Of a stretch of 64,000 bases of DNA, positions 44,070-52,495 are shown in pieces. Position 1 is the stretch's first letter. Every line of letters starts with the position of its first letter. The translations under genes were made by a program, and so were the position numbers. The notes under the pieces are model-generated. The model saw nothing but the letters and a program-made list of their open reading frames with translations. It had not been told where the DNA came from and did no database searches. The stretch is from the NCBI RefSeq assembly GCF_000025345.1, contig NC_013757.1:3906001-3970000 (forward strand), in the 5' to 3' direction. Source of the stretch: Geodermatophilus obscurus DSM 43160 (GTDB taxonomy: Bacteria; Actinomycetota; Actinomycetes; Mycobacteriales; Geodermatophilaceae).

Positions 44070-45101
44070 TCACACGCGGGAGGGGACCGGTCGCGACACC
44101 GCCGCCGTCGCACCGAACGACGGGATCCACACCGAGTGCTTCCCCGCTCCCCCGGCCACCAGCACGTGCAGCATCTCCGGACCGGTGCTCACCGGGTAGG
44201 CGTCGCCTTCGGGCAGGACGCCCCAGTCCTCGAACTGCCGCTGGTTGGCCTCCGACACCTTCGACACCGGGATGCGCGCCCATTCCCACAGCGCGTCCCG
44301 CACCGCGTCGGCCGTCCACCCGTCGCGGGCGAACGTCGCCGCGTGCTCGGGACCGAGCACCAGGAAGTGCGGGCCCTTGACGTACACGTTGTTCGAGCCG
44401 GGCTGGGCCATCGTCCCGGCGATGGTGAGCAGCAGGTCCTCGGCCGTCGTCCCGCCGTGGTCGTTGACGTTGTGCGGCCCCTCGGTCGCCGCGACCGTCA
44501 CCACCGACTCCCCGGGCGCGAAGCCGCGGCGCACCGAAAACGGCGGGAACGGGCTCTCCTCCTCGTTCTCCCCGAAGCAGAACGAGTACTTGGCCGGACT
44601 GCCCTGCGTCGCCCGGTCCATGACGCCCGGGCGCGCCCCTCCGACGTGCGTGGTGACCAGCTGCACCGCCCGGCCGATGACGGCGTTGGCCCGCACGCCC
44701 TGGCCCAGGCAGTTGCTGCCGGAGTTGATGCCGAGCTCCCCGCGCACCGGGCCGTTCACGACGACCATCGGCGCGCACGGGTGGGTCGTCGCCAGCACCC
44801 CGTGCAGGTTGTACTCGGGAGCCTGCAGCGCGCGGACGGCGGCGAGCACCACCGGCAGGTCCGCGGGCCGGCAACCGGCCATCACCGCGTTGGCCGCAAA
44901 GCTCTCCCGGGTCGGCACCAGTCCGGACGGCGGCAGCGGCCCGAGCTCCAGGTCGATGCCGTCCAGCGCGGCCAGCGCCGCCGCCACCCGGGCCGGGGTC
45001 GGCGCCACCAGCGGCAGCCCGTCGCCCCAGCCGCGGCGGTACGCCTCCTCCTGCCAGCTCTCCTCCGTGACCCCGGGCAGGTCGAGCAGTCCGGCGCTCA
45101 C
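44070..45101 (-). CDS. UGSC-cluster protein of unknown function (paralogue 1)
   Basis: The GTG at 45101 overlaps the stop of the flavoprotein-UGSC gene as GTGA. The 343 residues share the plan of the downstream paralogue: GWGDGLPLVAPTPARVAAAL, MAGCRPADLPVVLAA, GINSGSNCLGQGVRANAVIGRA, DRATQGSPAKYSFCFGENEEES, and VLVAGGAGKHSVWIPSFG. Cysteines at the CRP site and the SFCFGEN site might ligate a metal or react with thiols; this is inference. The tight coupling to the selenoprotein gene suggests that they act together. Function unknown. Confidence 0.7.
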   Translation of the reverse strand: MSAGLLDLPGVTEESWQEEAYRRGWGDGLPLVAPTPARVAAALAALDGIDLELGPLPPSGLVPTRESFAANAVMAGCRPADLPVVLAAVRALQAPEYNLHGVLATTHPCAPMVVVNGPVRGELGINSGSNCLGQGVRANAVIGRAVQLVTTHVGGARPGVMDRATQGSPAKYSFCFGENEEESPFPPFSVRRGFAPGESVVTVAATEGPHNVNDHGGTTAEDLLLTIAGTMAQPGSNNVYVKGPHFLVLGPEHAATFARDGWTADAVRDALWEWARIPVSKVSEANQRQFEDWGVLPEGDAYPVSTGPEMLHVLVAGGAGKHSVWIPSFGATAAVSRPVPSRV

Positions 45102-46513
45102 GCCCCTCCCCTCGCCTCGTCGGCCATCCGCAGCAGCTCCGCCGCCGCGCCCTCGATCCGGGCGGCCAGCTCGGCCTCGTTCAGCCCGCCGACCGGGTGC
45201 GGGACGACGACCAGGCGGGGCCGCACCCGGCGCGCCTGGGCCTGCGCCTGCACCAGCGGCAGGAACGTCTCGGTTACCACCAGCGGTGCGACGACGCCAC
45301 GGCGCTCCAGTTCCACCGAGTCGTGGAGACTCCACGACGAGCACGAGCCCTAGTCGCCGACCGCCACCAGCACCATCTTGAAGCGCTGCGACAGCCAGTC
45401 GATGGTGTCCTTGTCCGCCGCGACCGAGGCGCTCTCCTTGGCCGCGAAGCCGAGCTCCGGCAGCTCCCAGTGCGCCTGCAGCCGCTCGCCCAGCCCGCGC
45501 AGCAGCTCGGTCGCGTTCGGCTTGGAGTTGGTGAACAGCGCGACGTCGGTCCACGTCGCCGTGCTGCCGGCGGGCTCCAGCGGCCCGGCGTCGTCCTCCG
45601 GCGGCAGGCCGTACGTGGGGTCGACGATGCGCAGCGACCCGGCCGCGGTCGCGAGCGCCGCGACCGCGGCCTCCCCGGCGGCGCGCCCGTCGGCCTCGGC
45701 GGCGGTCAGCGACTGCTCCGCACCGGCTCGCGCGTCACCGGCCACCAGCACCCCGTGCGACGGCACCAGCCGGCCGTGCTCGTCGGCGGCCAACCCCTCG
45801 ACCAGCCCCTCGGGCCCGCGGCGGTTCACGAAGGGGAACAGCCCGGCCACGGCCAGCTCGCGGTCGCCGTCGCTGGTGCGGACGACGACGCCGGACAGCA
45901 CGCCCTCGCCGCGCAGCGCGGTGACCGTCGCGTCCGGGACCACCTCGACCCGCTCGGCGGCCGCCAGCCGCTCCGCCCGCTCCGGCGACCAGCGCGGCGG
46001 GCCCGGCACCAGCACGGTCACCGCCGACGCCCAGCCGGCCAGCTCGAGCGCCTCCTCCGCCGTCCACTCGTCGTCGCCGAGCACCGCGACCGGGCGCCCG
46101 CGGAACAGCGGGCCGTCGCAGCCGGCGCAGGTGGAGACGCCGCGGCCGACGAGCGCCTCCTCCCCCGGCAGCCCGAGCCGCCCGGGGCCGAGCCCGGTAG
46201 CGACGACGACCGCGCCGGCGCTGACCTCGCCGTCGGAGGTCTCCAGCCGCACCGGCGAGCCCGGGTGCACCCGGGTGACCTCGACGTACGCCAGACGGAC
46301 CCCGGCCCCCTCGGCCGCGGCGGTGAGCGCCGCCATCAGCTCCGGCCCGGTGCCGCCCGGGTGCTCGTGCAGCGCGGTGAGGTTCACCAGCTGACCGCCG
46401 GGGGTCAGCCGGTCGTAGGCGACCACCCGCAGGCCCCGTTCGGCGGCGACCCGCGCGGCGGTCAGCCCGGCGATCCCGGCGCCCACGACAGCGACGTCCC
46501 AGTCGATGCTCAC
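45098..46513 (-). CDS. thioredoxin-reductase-like flavoprotein fused to UGSC selenoprotein, Sec encoded by UAG
   Basis: From GTG 46513 (overlapping the upstream stop) one frame runs 471 codons to TGA 45098, interrupted only by TAG at 45350-45352 (codon 388). Residues 1-290 form an FAD-dependent disulfide reductase: VVGAGIAG (9-16), redox pair CAGC (129-132) and VLVAGDARAG near the end. Its NADPH loop reads LGDDEWTAEEAL and is degenerate. From residue 294 (LRIVDPTYG) the UGSC family follows: ALFTNSKPNATELL, SASVAADKDTIDWL, VLVAVGD-TAG-GSCSSWSLHDSVELERRG, VVVPHPVGGL. The codon at TAG is exactly where the family has Sec or Cys. A hairpin with a GU-bearing loop follows. Termination at TAG would remove the redox centre, so read-through as selenocysteine is the best reading; a nonsense mutation is the alternative. 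Confidence 0.8.
45320..45352 (-). promoter_or_regulatory. UAG codon and bacterial SECIS-like hairpin
   Basis: On the minus strand the TAG codon (45352-45350) is followed after 11 bases by a seven-pair stem, GTCGTGG with CCACGAC (plus-strand 45320-45326 and 45332-45338), closing the five-base loop AGUCU. The loop's GU lies 20-21 bases after the codon. Bacterial SECIS elements need a G in the first loop positions and a spacing in this range; the E. coli fdhF loop is AGGUCU. This would recruit SelB to insert selenocysteine. Confidence 0.65.
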
Positions 46514-47577
46514 GCCTCCACCAGCCCGGTGGAGATCCGCGGCCACAGCGCGTCGGCGCCCTCGGCGGCCAGCTGCCGGCCCAGCTCCCGGCTCCAGTAC
46601 CGCTCGCCGCCGAACTCGTCGCGCCACGACCACAGCCGGCGGGAGAGCTGGCCGAGCTCGTACTCCTTGGTCATGCCGATCGCGCCGTGCGCCTGGTGGG
46701 ACGCACGCGCCGCGATCGTCGCCGCCTCGCCGGCCGCCGCCTTCGCCGCCGCGACGTCGAGGAACGACGGGTCGGGACGGGCGTTCAGCGCGGCCACCTG
46801 GACGGCGAGACCGGCCAGCTGCGCCTCCTCGGCGATGCTGACCAGGTGCGCCTGCACCGCCTGGAACCGGGCGACCGGGCGACCGAACTGCTGCCGCTCG
46901 CCGGTGTAGCGGACGGTCAGCTCGGCCACCCGCGCCAGCGCCCCGGCGATCTGCGCGGAGCGGGCCAGCGCGCCGCGCAGCCGCAGCGCCGCGGCGTCCA
47001 CCCCGGGTGGGGCCGGCGCCACCGCGTCGTCGGGCAGCTCGACGTCGTCCCACACCAGGGTGTCGCGCGGCTCGGCGGCGAGGTTGCGGCCGGGCGTGAC
47101 GGTCGCGGCGGCGGGAGGCGCGGAGACAACGAACCGCTGCCCGCCGCTCTCGGCGAAGGCGACCACCCGGTCGCTGCGCCCGCCCCACGGCACCCGGGAC
47201 AGCCGCGCGGAGAACCGCCGGCCGGTGAGCTCGACGGCATCACCGGGCGCGCCGACGGCCACCGACAGCGGGCCCTCGGGCAGCTCCATCCCGGCCGCGC
47301 CCAGCGCCCAGCCGCCGAGCAGCCCGGACTCGGCCAGCGGCACCGGGGCGGCGAACCGGCCGGCGACGGTGAGCAGCGCACAGGCGTCGGCGACGTCCCC
47401 GCCGGAGCCGCCGGCCTCCTCGGGCACCGACACCAGCGGGAAGCCGGACTCGGTGAGCGCCGTCCAGAGCCGCTCGCTCCACCCGGTCGCCTCCGCGGCG
47501 ACGACGTCCTGGGGCGTGCACAGGTCGCGGAACAGGCCGGTGGCGACCTCGGTCAGCACCGTGCGGTCCTCGCTCAT
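46510..47577 (-). CDS. acyl-CoA dehydrogenase (short form)
   Basis: The ATG at 47577 overlaps the stop of the preceding dehydrogenase gene as ATGA. The 355 residues follow the acyl-CoA dehydrogenase plan: N-terminal helices with VSVPEEAGGSGGD, a beta middle domain, and the C-terminal helical domain with RYTGERQQFGRPVARFQAVQAHL, ASHQAHGAIGMTKEYEL and LSRRLW. The motif usually holding FAD and substrate (WITN/WVTG) is poorly kept, as in the alternative subunits of heteromeric ACADs. It therefore may pair with the upstream dehydrogenase as an FadE-type heterotetramer of the kind used in steroid side-chain breakdown; the pairing is inferred. Confidence 0.85.
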   Translation of the reverse strand: MSEDRTVLTEVATGLFRDLCTPQDVVAAEATGWSERLWTALTESGFPLVSVPEEAGGSGGDVADACALLTVAGRFAAPVPLAESGLLGGWALGAAGMELPEGPLSVAVGAPGDAVELTGRRFSARLSRVPWGGRSDRVVAFAESGGQRFVVSAPPAAATVTPGRNLAAEPRDTLVWDDVELPDDAVAPAPPGVDAAALRLRGALARSAQIAGALARVAELTVRYTGERQQFGRPVARFQAVQAHLVSIAEEAQLAGLAVQVAALNARPDPSFLDVAAAKAAAGEAATIAARASHQAHGAIGMTKEYELGQLSRRLWSWRDEFGGERYWSRELGRQLAAEGADALWPRISTGLVEA

Positions 47578-48710
47578 GCGGACAGTCCCTTCGCGGCGAC
47601 CGAGCGGAGGATCTCGGTGGTGCCGCCGCGCAGCGTGTACGACGGCGAGGTCAGCACCGCCTCGGCGAGCAGTGCCTGGAACAGCGAGCCCGAGCCCTGG
47701 TCGAGCTCGGTCTCCGCGGCGTCGCGCAGCGCCTCGATGAGGTCCTGCTCGAAGCGGGTGCCGACGTCCTTGACCAGCGCCGCCTCGACCACCGGGGCGC
47801 TCCCGCCGTCGAGGGCGCGGGCGACCGACAGCGACAGCTGCCGGATCGCCCGGAACCGGGCCGCCATCCGGCCGAGGACGACGGCCTCCTCGCCGGAGAA
47901 GCCGGCCCCGCGCTCGCGCAGCCACTCGCGCAGCACCGGGAAGGTCGACAGCCAGCGGTCGGGGCCGCTGCGCTCATAGGCCAGCTCGCTGGTCACCTGC
48001 TGCCAGCCGGAGCCGAGCTCGCCGAGCACCATGTCGTCGGGCACGAACACGTCCTCCAGCGCCACCTCGTTGAAGTGGTGGCTGCCGTCGAGGTACGGGA
48101 TCGGCGAGATGCGCACGCCCGGCGCGGACAGGTCGACGATCAGCTGGGAGAGGCCCGCGTGCTTGCGGCCCTCCTCGACCGGGGAGGTGCGGCACAGCAC
48201 GGCGAAGAAGTGGTTGTGGTGGGCCTCGCTGGTCCACACCTTGGTGCCGGTGACCGTCCAGCCACCCTCGGCCCGGGTGGCCCTGGTGCGCACGGAGGCG
48301 AGGTCGGAGCCGGAGTCCGGCTCGCTCATGCCGAGGCTGAAGTAGACCTCGCCCGCGGCGATGCCCGGCAGGAAGCGCTGCCGCTGCTCCTCGGTGCCGA
48401 AGTGCAGCAGCGCCGGCGCGGTCTGCCGGTCGGCGACGAAGTGCGCGCCGATGGGGGCGCCGGCGGCGAGCAGCTCCTCGGCGACGAGGAACCGGTCGGC
48501 GGCGCTGCGGCCGTGCCCGCCGTACCGGGGCGGGATCGCCATGCCGACCCAGCCGCGCTTGGCCAGCGTGCGGGAGAACTCCGGGTCGTGCCGGCCGGCG
48601 AACCCGAGCGCGGGCCGGTGCCCGGCGGGGAGCTCGGCGGCGAGGAACTCGCGCACCTCGGCGCGCAATGCCTCCTCGGCCGGGGTGAGCACGGTCGGCG
48701 CGAACTGCAC
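47574..48710 (-). CDS. acyl-CoA dehydrogenase
   Basis: The 378 residues contain FSLGMSEPDSGSDLASVRTRA (FAD-pyrophosphate loop), WTVTGTKVWTSEAHHNHFFAVL, HHFNEVALEDVFVP and a C-terminal SPSYTLRGGTTEILRSVAAKGL. The last motif carries the usual G-T-x-E-I region binding CoA and FAD. It oxidises an acyl-CoA to the 2,3-enoyl-CoA. It is followed by a second, shorter dehydrogenase with a four-base overlap, so the two are probably subunits of one enzyme. Confidence 0.88.
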   Translation of the reverse strand: MQFAPTVLTPAEEALRAEVREFLAAELPAGHRPALGFAGRHDPEFSRTLAKRGWVGMAIPPRYGGHGRSAADRFLVAEELLAAGAPIGAHFVADRQTAPALLHFGTEEQRQRFLPGIAAGEVYFSLGMSEPDSGSDLASVRTRATRAEGGWTVTGTKVWTSEAHHNHFFAVLCRTSPVEEGRKHAGLSQLIVDLSAPGVRISPIPYLDGSHHFNEVALEDVFVPDDMVLGELGSGWQQVTSELAYERSGPDRWLSTFPVLREWLRERGAGFSGEEAVVLGRMAARFRAIRQLSLSVARALDGGSAPVVEAALVKDVGTRFEQDLIEALRDAAETELDQGSGSLFQALLAEAVLTSPSYTLRGGTTEILRSVAAKGLSA

Positions 48711-48773
48711 GGCATCCCTCCTCGGGTGGGTCCCGCTGGGCCGGCTCCGTCGCCGGCCCGGCGGGGGTCGGGG

Positions 48774-49511
48774 TCAGGCGGTCTCGCGCCGCCGCTGCGA
48801 CCACATCTGGGTGGCCCGCTCGAAGTGCAGCGCGGCCTCCCAGCCGATCCCGGGCGGGCCGGCCTCGGTACGGAAGGAGCGGACCGCCTCGCGGGCCAGC
48901 TCCGGGTCCTTGGCGGCGCGGCCGGCGAGCTCCAGGGCGAGGTCCTCGACCTGGTCGTCGGGCACGGCCTTCCAGGCCAGGCCGATCTCCGCGGCGCGCA
49001 CGCCGTCGATCTCCTCGCTGAACAGTCCCATCGCGGCGGTGGCCTCGCGGCCCGCCGTCCGGCTGCTGATCGTGAAGTAGCCGCCGCCGGGGTGCAGGCC
49101 GATGCGCAGGAACCCGGCGAGCAGCCGGGCGCTCTCGGAGACGATGCGCAGGTCGGTGGAGAGGGCCAGGTTGATCCCCGCGCCGACCGCGGCGCCGCGG
49201 ACGGCGGCGATGGTCGGCACCTGCAGCGTGCCCACCCGGCGGAAGGCGGTGTAGACCGCGCCGAGCTCCTTGTAGGTCTTGTCCTCGGCCTGGTCGCTGC
49301 CCGGCGTCCAGCGCCGGCGGTCCGCGCCGGAGCAGAAGGTGCCGCCCGCGCCCCGGACGACGGCCGCGCCGACCGCCGGGTCGGCGTCCACCTCGTCGCA
49401 CAGCTCCGACAGCTGCAGCCCCATCTCCGGGGTCAGCCCGTTCTTGACCTCGGGCGAGTCGACCGTGACCACGGCCACGCCGCCGTGCCGCTCCAACTGG
49501 ATCTGTCCCAC
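48774..49511 (-). CDS. enoyl-CoA hydratase/isomerase
   Basis: The start is GTG 49511; a much longer in-frame extension crosses the next gene and is rejected. The 245 residues show the crotonase fold: VAVVTVDSPEVKNGL, RGAGGTFCSGADRRRW (first oxyanion-hole segment), AAVRGAAVGAGINLALSTDLRI (second), and FLRIGLHPGGGYF. One catalytic glutamate of typical hydratases is replaced by glycine-rich sequence, so isomerase or another crotonase reaction is possible. It lies between the CoA ligase and the dehydrogenases, consistent with beta-oxidation-like chemistry. Confidence 0.82.
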   Translation of the reverse strand: MGQIQLERHGGVAVVTVDSPEVKNGLTPEMGLQLSELCDEVDADPAVGAAVVRGAGGTFCSGADRRRWTPGSDQAEDKTYKELGAVYTAFRRVGTLQVPTIAAVRGAAVGAGINLALSTDLRIVSESARLLAGFLRIGLHPGGGYFTISSRTAGREATAAMGLFSEEIDGVRAAEIGLAWKAVPDDQVEDLALELAGRAAKDPELAREAVRSFRTEAGPPGIGWEAALHFERATQMWSQRRRETA

Positions 49512-49576
49512 GCTGGGTGTCCTGCCTCTCTGCTGGGGTGGTCTGGGGAGCCTCGGAGTCTGGTGGCAGGGCCTGC

Positions 49577-51721
49577 CTACTCGCCCACCGGCTCCCGCGA
49601 GCCGGTGGTGCGCACCAGGACGTCGACGGCGGTCGCCCCCCGGCCGCGGGGCGCGACGATGAGCGGGTTCACCTCGAACTCGGCCAGCCGGTCGCCCGCG
49701 GCCACCGCCGCCTGCGAGAGCCGGACGACGGCGTCGACCGCGGCCGGCACGTCGGCGGGCTCGGCGCCGCGGAAGCCGGCCAGCAGCGGCCACGCCCGCA
49801 GGCCGCGCAGCATCGCCCACGCCTCCTCCGGCGAGACCGGGGCCAGCGCCGAGGCGAGGTCGCGGTAGAGCTCGGTGGTCACCCCGCCGAGGCCGACGGT
49901 CACCACGGGCGGGAACCCGTCGCGGCCGGCGGTGACCGCGAGGATCAGCTCGGTGCCCGGCGGGACGAGCTCCTGCACGTGCACGCCCTCGACGCCGGGG
50001 ACGTGGTGCCGGCGCGCGGCGTCGAGCAGCTCGGCGAAGACGCCCGCCGCCTCGTCGGGGCCCACGCCGACCCGCACCCCGCCGACCTCGCTCTTGTGCG
50101 CCAGGTCCGCGGCGGCGAGCTTGAGCACGCCCCGGCCGGGCAACGCGGCGACCGCCTCGCGCGCGGCCTCCGGGCTGGTCACCAGCGTGGACGCCGGCTG
50201 CCCGATGCCGATCGACCGCAGCAGCGCCGCGCCGTCCACCACCGGCCCCTCCAGCAGCGCGCGCACCTCGGCGGCCGGGACGTCGGGCACTGCCGGCAGC
50301 GGCGGCGGCGTGCCCCGGTGCCGGGGCGGGGCCAGCCGCGCGGCGACGCGGGCGAGGTCGCCGACCGAGCCGAACACCGGGACGCCGGCCTCGCGGAAGA
50401 CCCGGCGGCCCTCGACGGTCAGCTCCTGCCCGGCGATCCAGCCGACCAGCAGCGGGCAGCGCAACTTGGCCGCGGTGGCGACGAGGTCCTCGGCCAGCCG
50501 GGCGCCGGCGTCGCCGACGACCATGGTGACCAGGACGGCGACGACGTCGACGGCGTCGTCCTCGGCGATGATCCGGCAGACGTCGCCGAAGGCGTGCGCC
50601 CCCTGGTTGAACAGCTGCGCGGTGACGTCGACCGGGTTGGCCAGCGCACCGAAGGGCGGGATCAGCGGGCGCAGCCGCGCCTGGGTGGCGGCCGACAGCT
50701 CGGGCATCTGGAGGCCGACGTCCTCGCACTGGTCGGCGGCGAGGCTGCCGGCCCCGCCGGAGGTCGTGACGACGGCGACCCGCGGCCCCTCGGCCGGCTT
50801 CCCGGCGGCCAGCACCGCCGCGACCGCGAGCAGCTCGTCGATGTCGTCGACCAGCACCACGCCGTACCGCCGGGAGGTGAGCACGAAGGCGACGTCGTCG
50901 CCGAGCATCGAGCCGGTGTGGCTGGCCACCGCCCGGCGCCCGGCGCTGGACCGGCCCGAGCGCAGCACCACCAGGGACTTGCCGGCGAGCTGCGCGCGGC
51001 GGGCCAGCTCGGCGTAGGCCGCGCCGTTCCCGGTGGCCTCCACGTAGAGCATCAGCACCCGCACCGTCGGGTCGGCCAGCAGGTGCAGGGACACCTCGGT
51101 CAGGTCGAGGTCGGCCTGGTTACCGGTGCTGAACCACGCCGCCAGGCCCAGGCCCATGTCGGTGGCCAGGTCGAGCACCGAGCCGCCGACGGCGCCGCTC
51201 TGCCCGACGTAGGCCACCCCGCTGCCGGAGGTCAGCGGCCGGTCGGCGGCGGCGGTGAAGGTGGCGACCACGCCGGTGGGCGCGTAGAGGAAACCCTGGC
51301 AGTTGGGTCCGACGACGCGGACGCCGGTCTCCCGGGCCACCGCGGCCAGCCGCTGCTGCAGCGCCACGCCCTCCGGGCCGACCTCGGCGAAGCCGGAGGC
51401 GTAGACGACCGCCGCCCGGGCGCCGACCGCGGCGGCCTGCCGGATCGCGTCCTCCACCCGGTCGGCCGCGACCAGCACGAGCACCAGGTCGACCGGGCCC
51501 GGGACGTCGGCCAGCGCCGGGTAGCAGCGCCGGCCGACCAGTTCCTCGTAGTTCGGGTTGACCGGGTAGACGCCGCCCTCGTACCCGTGCTCGACCAGGT
51601 AGCGCAGCGGCCGGGACATCAGGTTCTCCGACCGGCCCGAGATGCCGAGCAGCGCGATCCCCCGCGGTCGCAGCAGCGCCTGCAAACCGCCGTCCATCGG
51701 GTCCGGCGTCGGCACGGTCAT
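49577..51721 (-). CDS. ADP-forming acyl-CoA synthetase (NDP-forming, CoA-binding plus ATP-grasp)
   Basis: The 714 residues contain a CoA-binding Rossmann domain (RGIALLGISGRSENL), a succinyl-CoA-ligase-like domain with the phosphohistidine region VASHTGSMLGDD, and a C-terminal ATP-grasp domain (GVLKLAAADLAHKSEVGGVRVGV; VHVQELVPPGTELILAV; EFEVNPLIV). The enzyme makes acyl-CoA from acid, CoA and ATP with ADP release. It is the first gene of the operon and is divergent from a TetR gene with a shared operator, so it is likely the main regulated step. Confidence 0.87.
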   Translation of the reverse strand: MTVPTPDPMDGGLQALLRPRGIALLGISGRSENLMSRPLRYLVEHGYEGGVYPVNPNYEELVGRRCYPALADVPGPVDLVLVLVAADRVEDAIRQAAAVGARAAVVYASGFAEVGPEGVALQQRLAAVARETGVRVVGPNCQGFLYAPTGVVATFTAAADRPLTSGSGVAYVGQSGAVGGSVLDLATDMGLGLAAWFSTGNQADLDLTEVSLHLLADPTVRVLMLYVEATGNGAAYAELARRAQLAGKSLVVLRSGRSSAGRRAVASHTGSMLGDDVAFVLTSRRYGVVLVDDIDELLAVAAVLAAGKPAEGPRVAVVTTSGGAGSLAADQCEDVGLQMPELSAATQARLRPLIPPFGALANPVDVTAQLFNQGAHAFGDVCRIIAEDDAVDVVAVLVTMVVGDAGARLAEDLVATAAKLRCPLLVGWIAGQELTVEGRRVFREAGVPVFGSVGDLARVAARLAPPRHRGTPPPLPAVPDVPAAEVRALLEGPVVDGAALLRSIGIGQPASTLVTSPEAAREAVAALPGRGVLKLAAADLAHKSEVGGVRVGVGPDEAAGVFAELLDAARRHHVPGVEGVHVQELVPPGTELILAVTAGRDGFPPVVTVGLGGVTTELYRDLASALAPVSPEEAWAMLRGLRAWPLLAGFRGAEPADVPAAVDAVVRLSQAAVAAGDRLAEFEVNPLIVAPRGRGATAVDVLVRTTGSREPVGE

Positions 51722-51771
51722 CGGGCGGCACGCCTCCTCGGGGGACGACAGCGGAGCTGGACAGCAGCTAA

Positions 51772-51795
51772 GTTGACATCGACGTCAATGTCAAC
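51772..51795. promoter_or_regulatory. 24-base palindromic operator between TetR and CoA-ligase genes
   Basis: GTTGACAT (51772-51779) is mirrored by ATGTCAAC (51788-51795), with an eight-base centre CGACGTCA that adds a nested TTGAC/GTCAA symmetry. It lies 51 bases from the ligase start and 21 bases from the TetR start, a standard place for a TetR dimer to control both directions. Confidence 0.65.
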
Positions 51796-51815
51796 GACGA
51801 GGGCCGGAGGTGCCC

Positions 51816-52490
51816 GTGCCCCCACCACCCGAGGCGGTGAGCGGCCCGGCCGGCACCGCCCCGGCCGCCCTGCCGACGACCGAGCGCGGCCGCCGGATGC
51901 GGGCCCGGCTGCTGGCCGCCGCCCGCGAGGTGTTCGAGCGCGACGGCTTCCTCGAGGCCCGGGTCACCGACATCTCGGCGGCGGCCGGCGTCGCCCACGG
52001 CAGCTTCTACACGTACTTCGGCTCCAAGACCGCCGTCTTCCGGGCGCTCGTGGCCGAGACGATGGACGACCTCTACGCCTCGATGGGCACCCGCGGCGAG
52101 CCGGGCCCGCCGGACGGCTCACCGGAGGAGGTCGCGGTGCACCGCATCGACCGGGCCAACCGCCGGTTCGTCGACACATACCTGCAGAACACCGCACTGA
52201 TGGCGCTGTTCGAGCAGGTCACCACCTTCGACCCTGAGGTGCGGGCGCTGCGCCAGGCCGCCCGGGAGCGCAACGTCGGCCGGGTGCGGCACAGCATCGA
52301 GCAGCTGCAGCGCGACGGCCTGGTCGCGGCCGACCTCGACGCGGAGTACAGCGCGCACGCGCTCGTCGCGATGGTCAACGGGCTGGTGCACTACTGGCTG
52401 GTGCTCGACGGCGAGTTCGAGCAGGAGCGCCTGGTCGCCGCGCTGACCCGGCTGTGGGCGCAGGCCCTCGGCCTGCCGGTGCGCACCTGA
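51816..52490 (+). CDS. TetR-family transcriptional regulator
   Basis: I prefer GTG 51816 because GGAGG ends at 51810; the GTG at 51810 overlaps that site. About 224 residues. The helix-turn-helix reads RARLLAAAREVFERDGF...VTDISAAAGVAHGSFYTYFGSKTAVFRALV (about residues 27-75), followed by a helical ligand domain. It probably represses its own gene and the divergent CoA-ligase operon; the likely inducer is an acyl-CoA or the acid degraded by that operon. Confidence 0.87.
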   Translation: MPPPPEAVSGPAGTAPAALPTTERGRRMRARLLAAAREVFERDGFLEARVTDISAAAGVAHGSFYTYFGSKTAVFRALVAETMDDLYASMGTRGEPGPPDGSPEEVAVHRIDRANRRFVDTYLQNTALMALFEQVTTFDPEVRALRQAARERNVGRVRHSIEQLQRDGLVAADLDAEYSAHALVAMVNGLVHYWLVLDGEFEQERLVAALTRLWAQALGLPVRT

Positions 52491-52495
52491 CCGAG

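Noticed and set aside
45350..47188. Reading the flavoprotein gene as ending at the TAG with 45098-45316 as a separate small gene
   Set aside because: The small frame lacks its own ribosome site and start context, would lose the UGSC redox motif, and continues the same frame without shift; the family spans the TAG.
48774..50729. 651-residue frame as a fused crotonase
   Set aside because: The first 400 residues are arginine/glycine-rich antiphase translation of the CoA-ligase gene; the crotonase starts at 49511.
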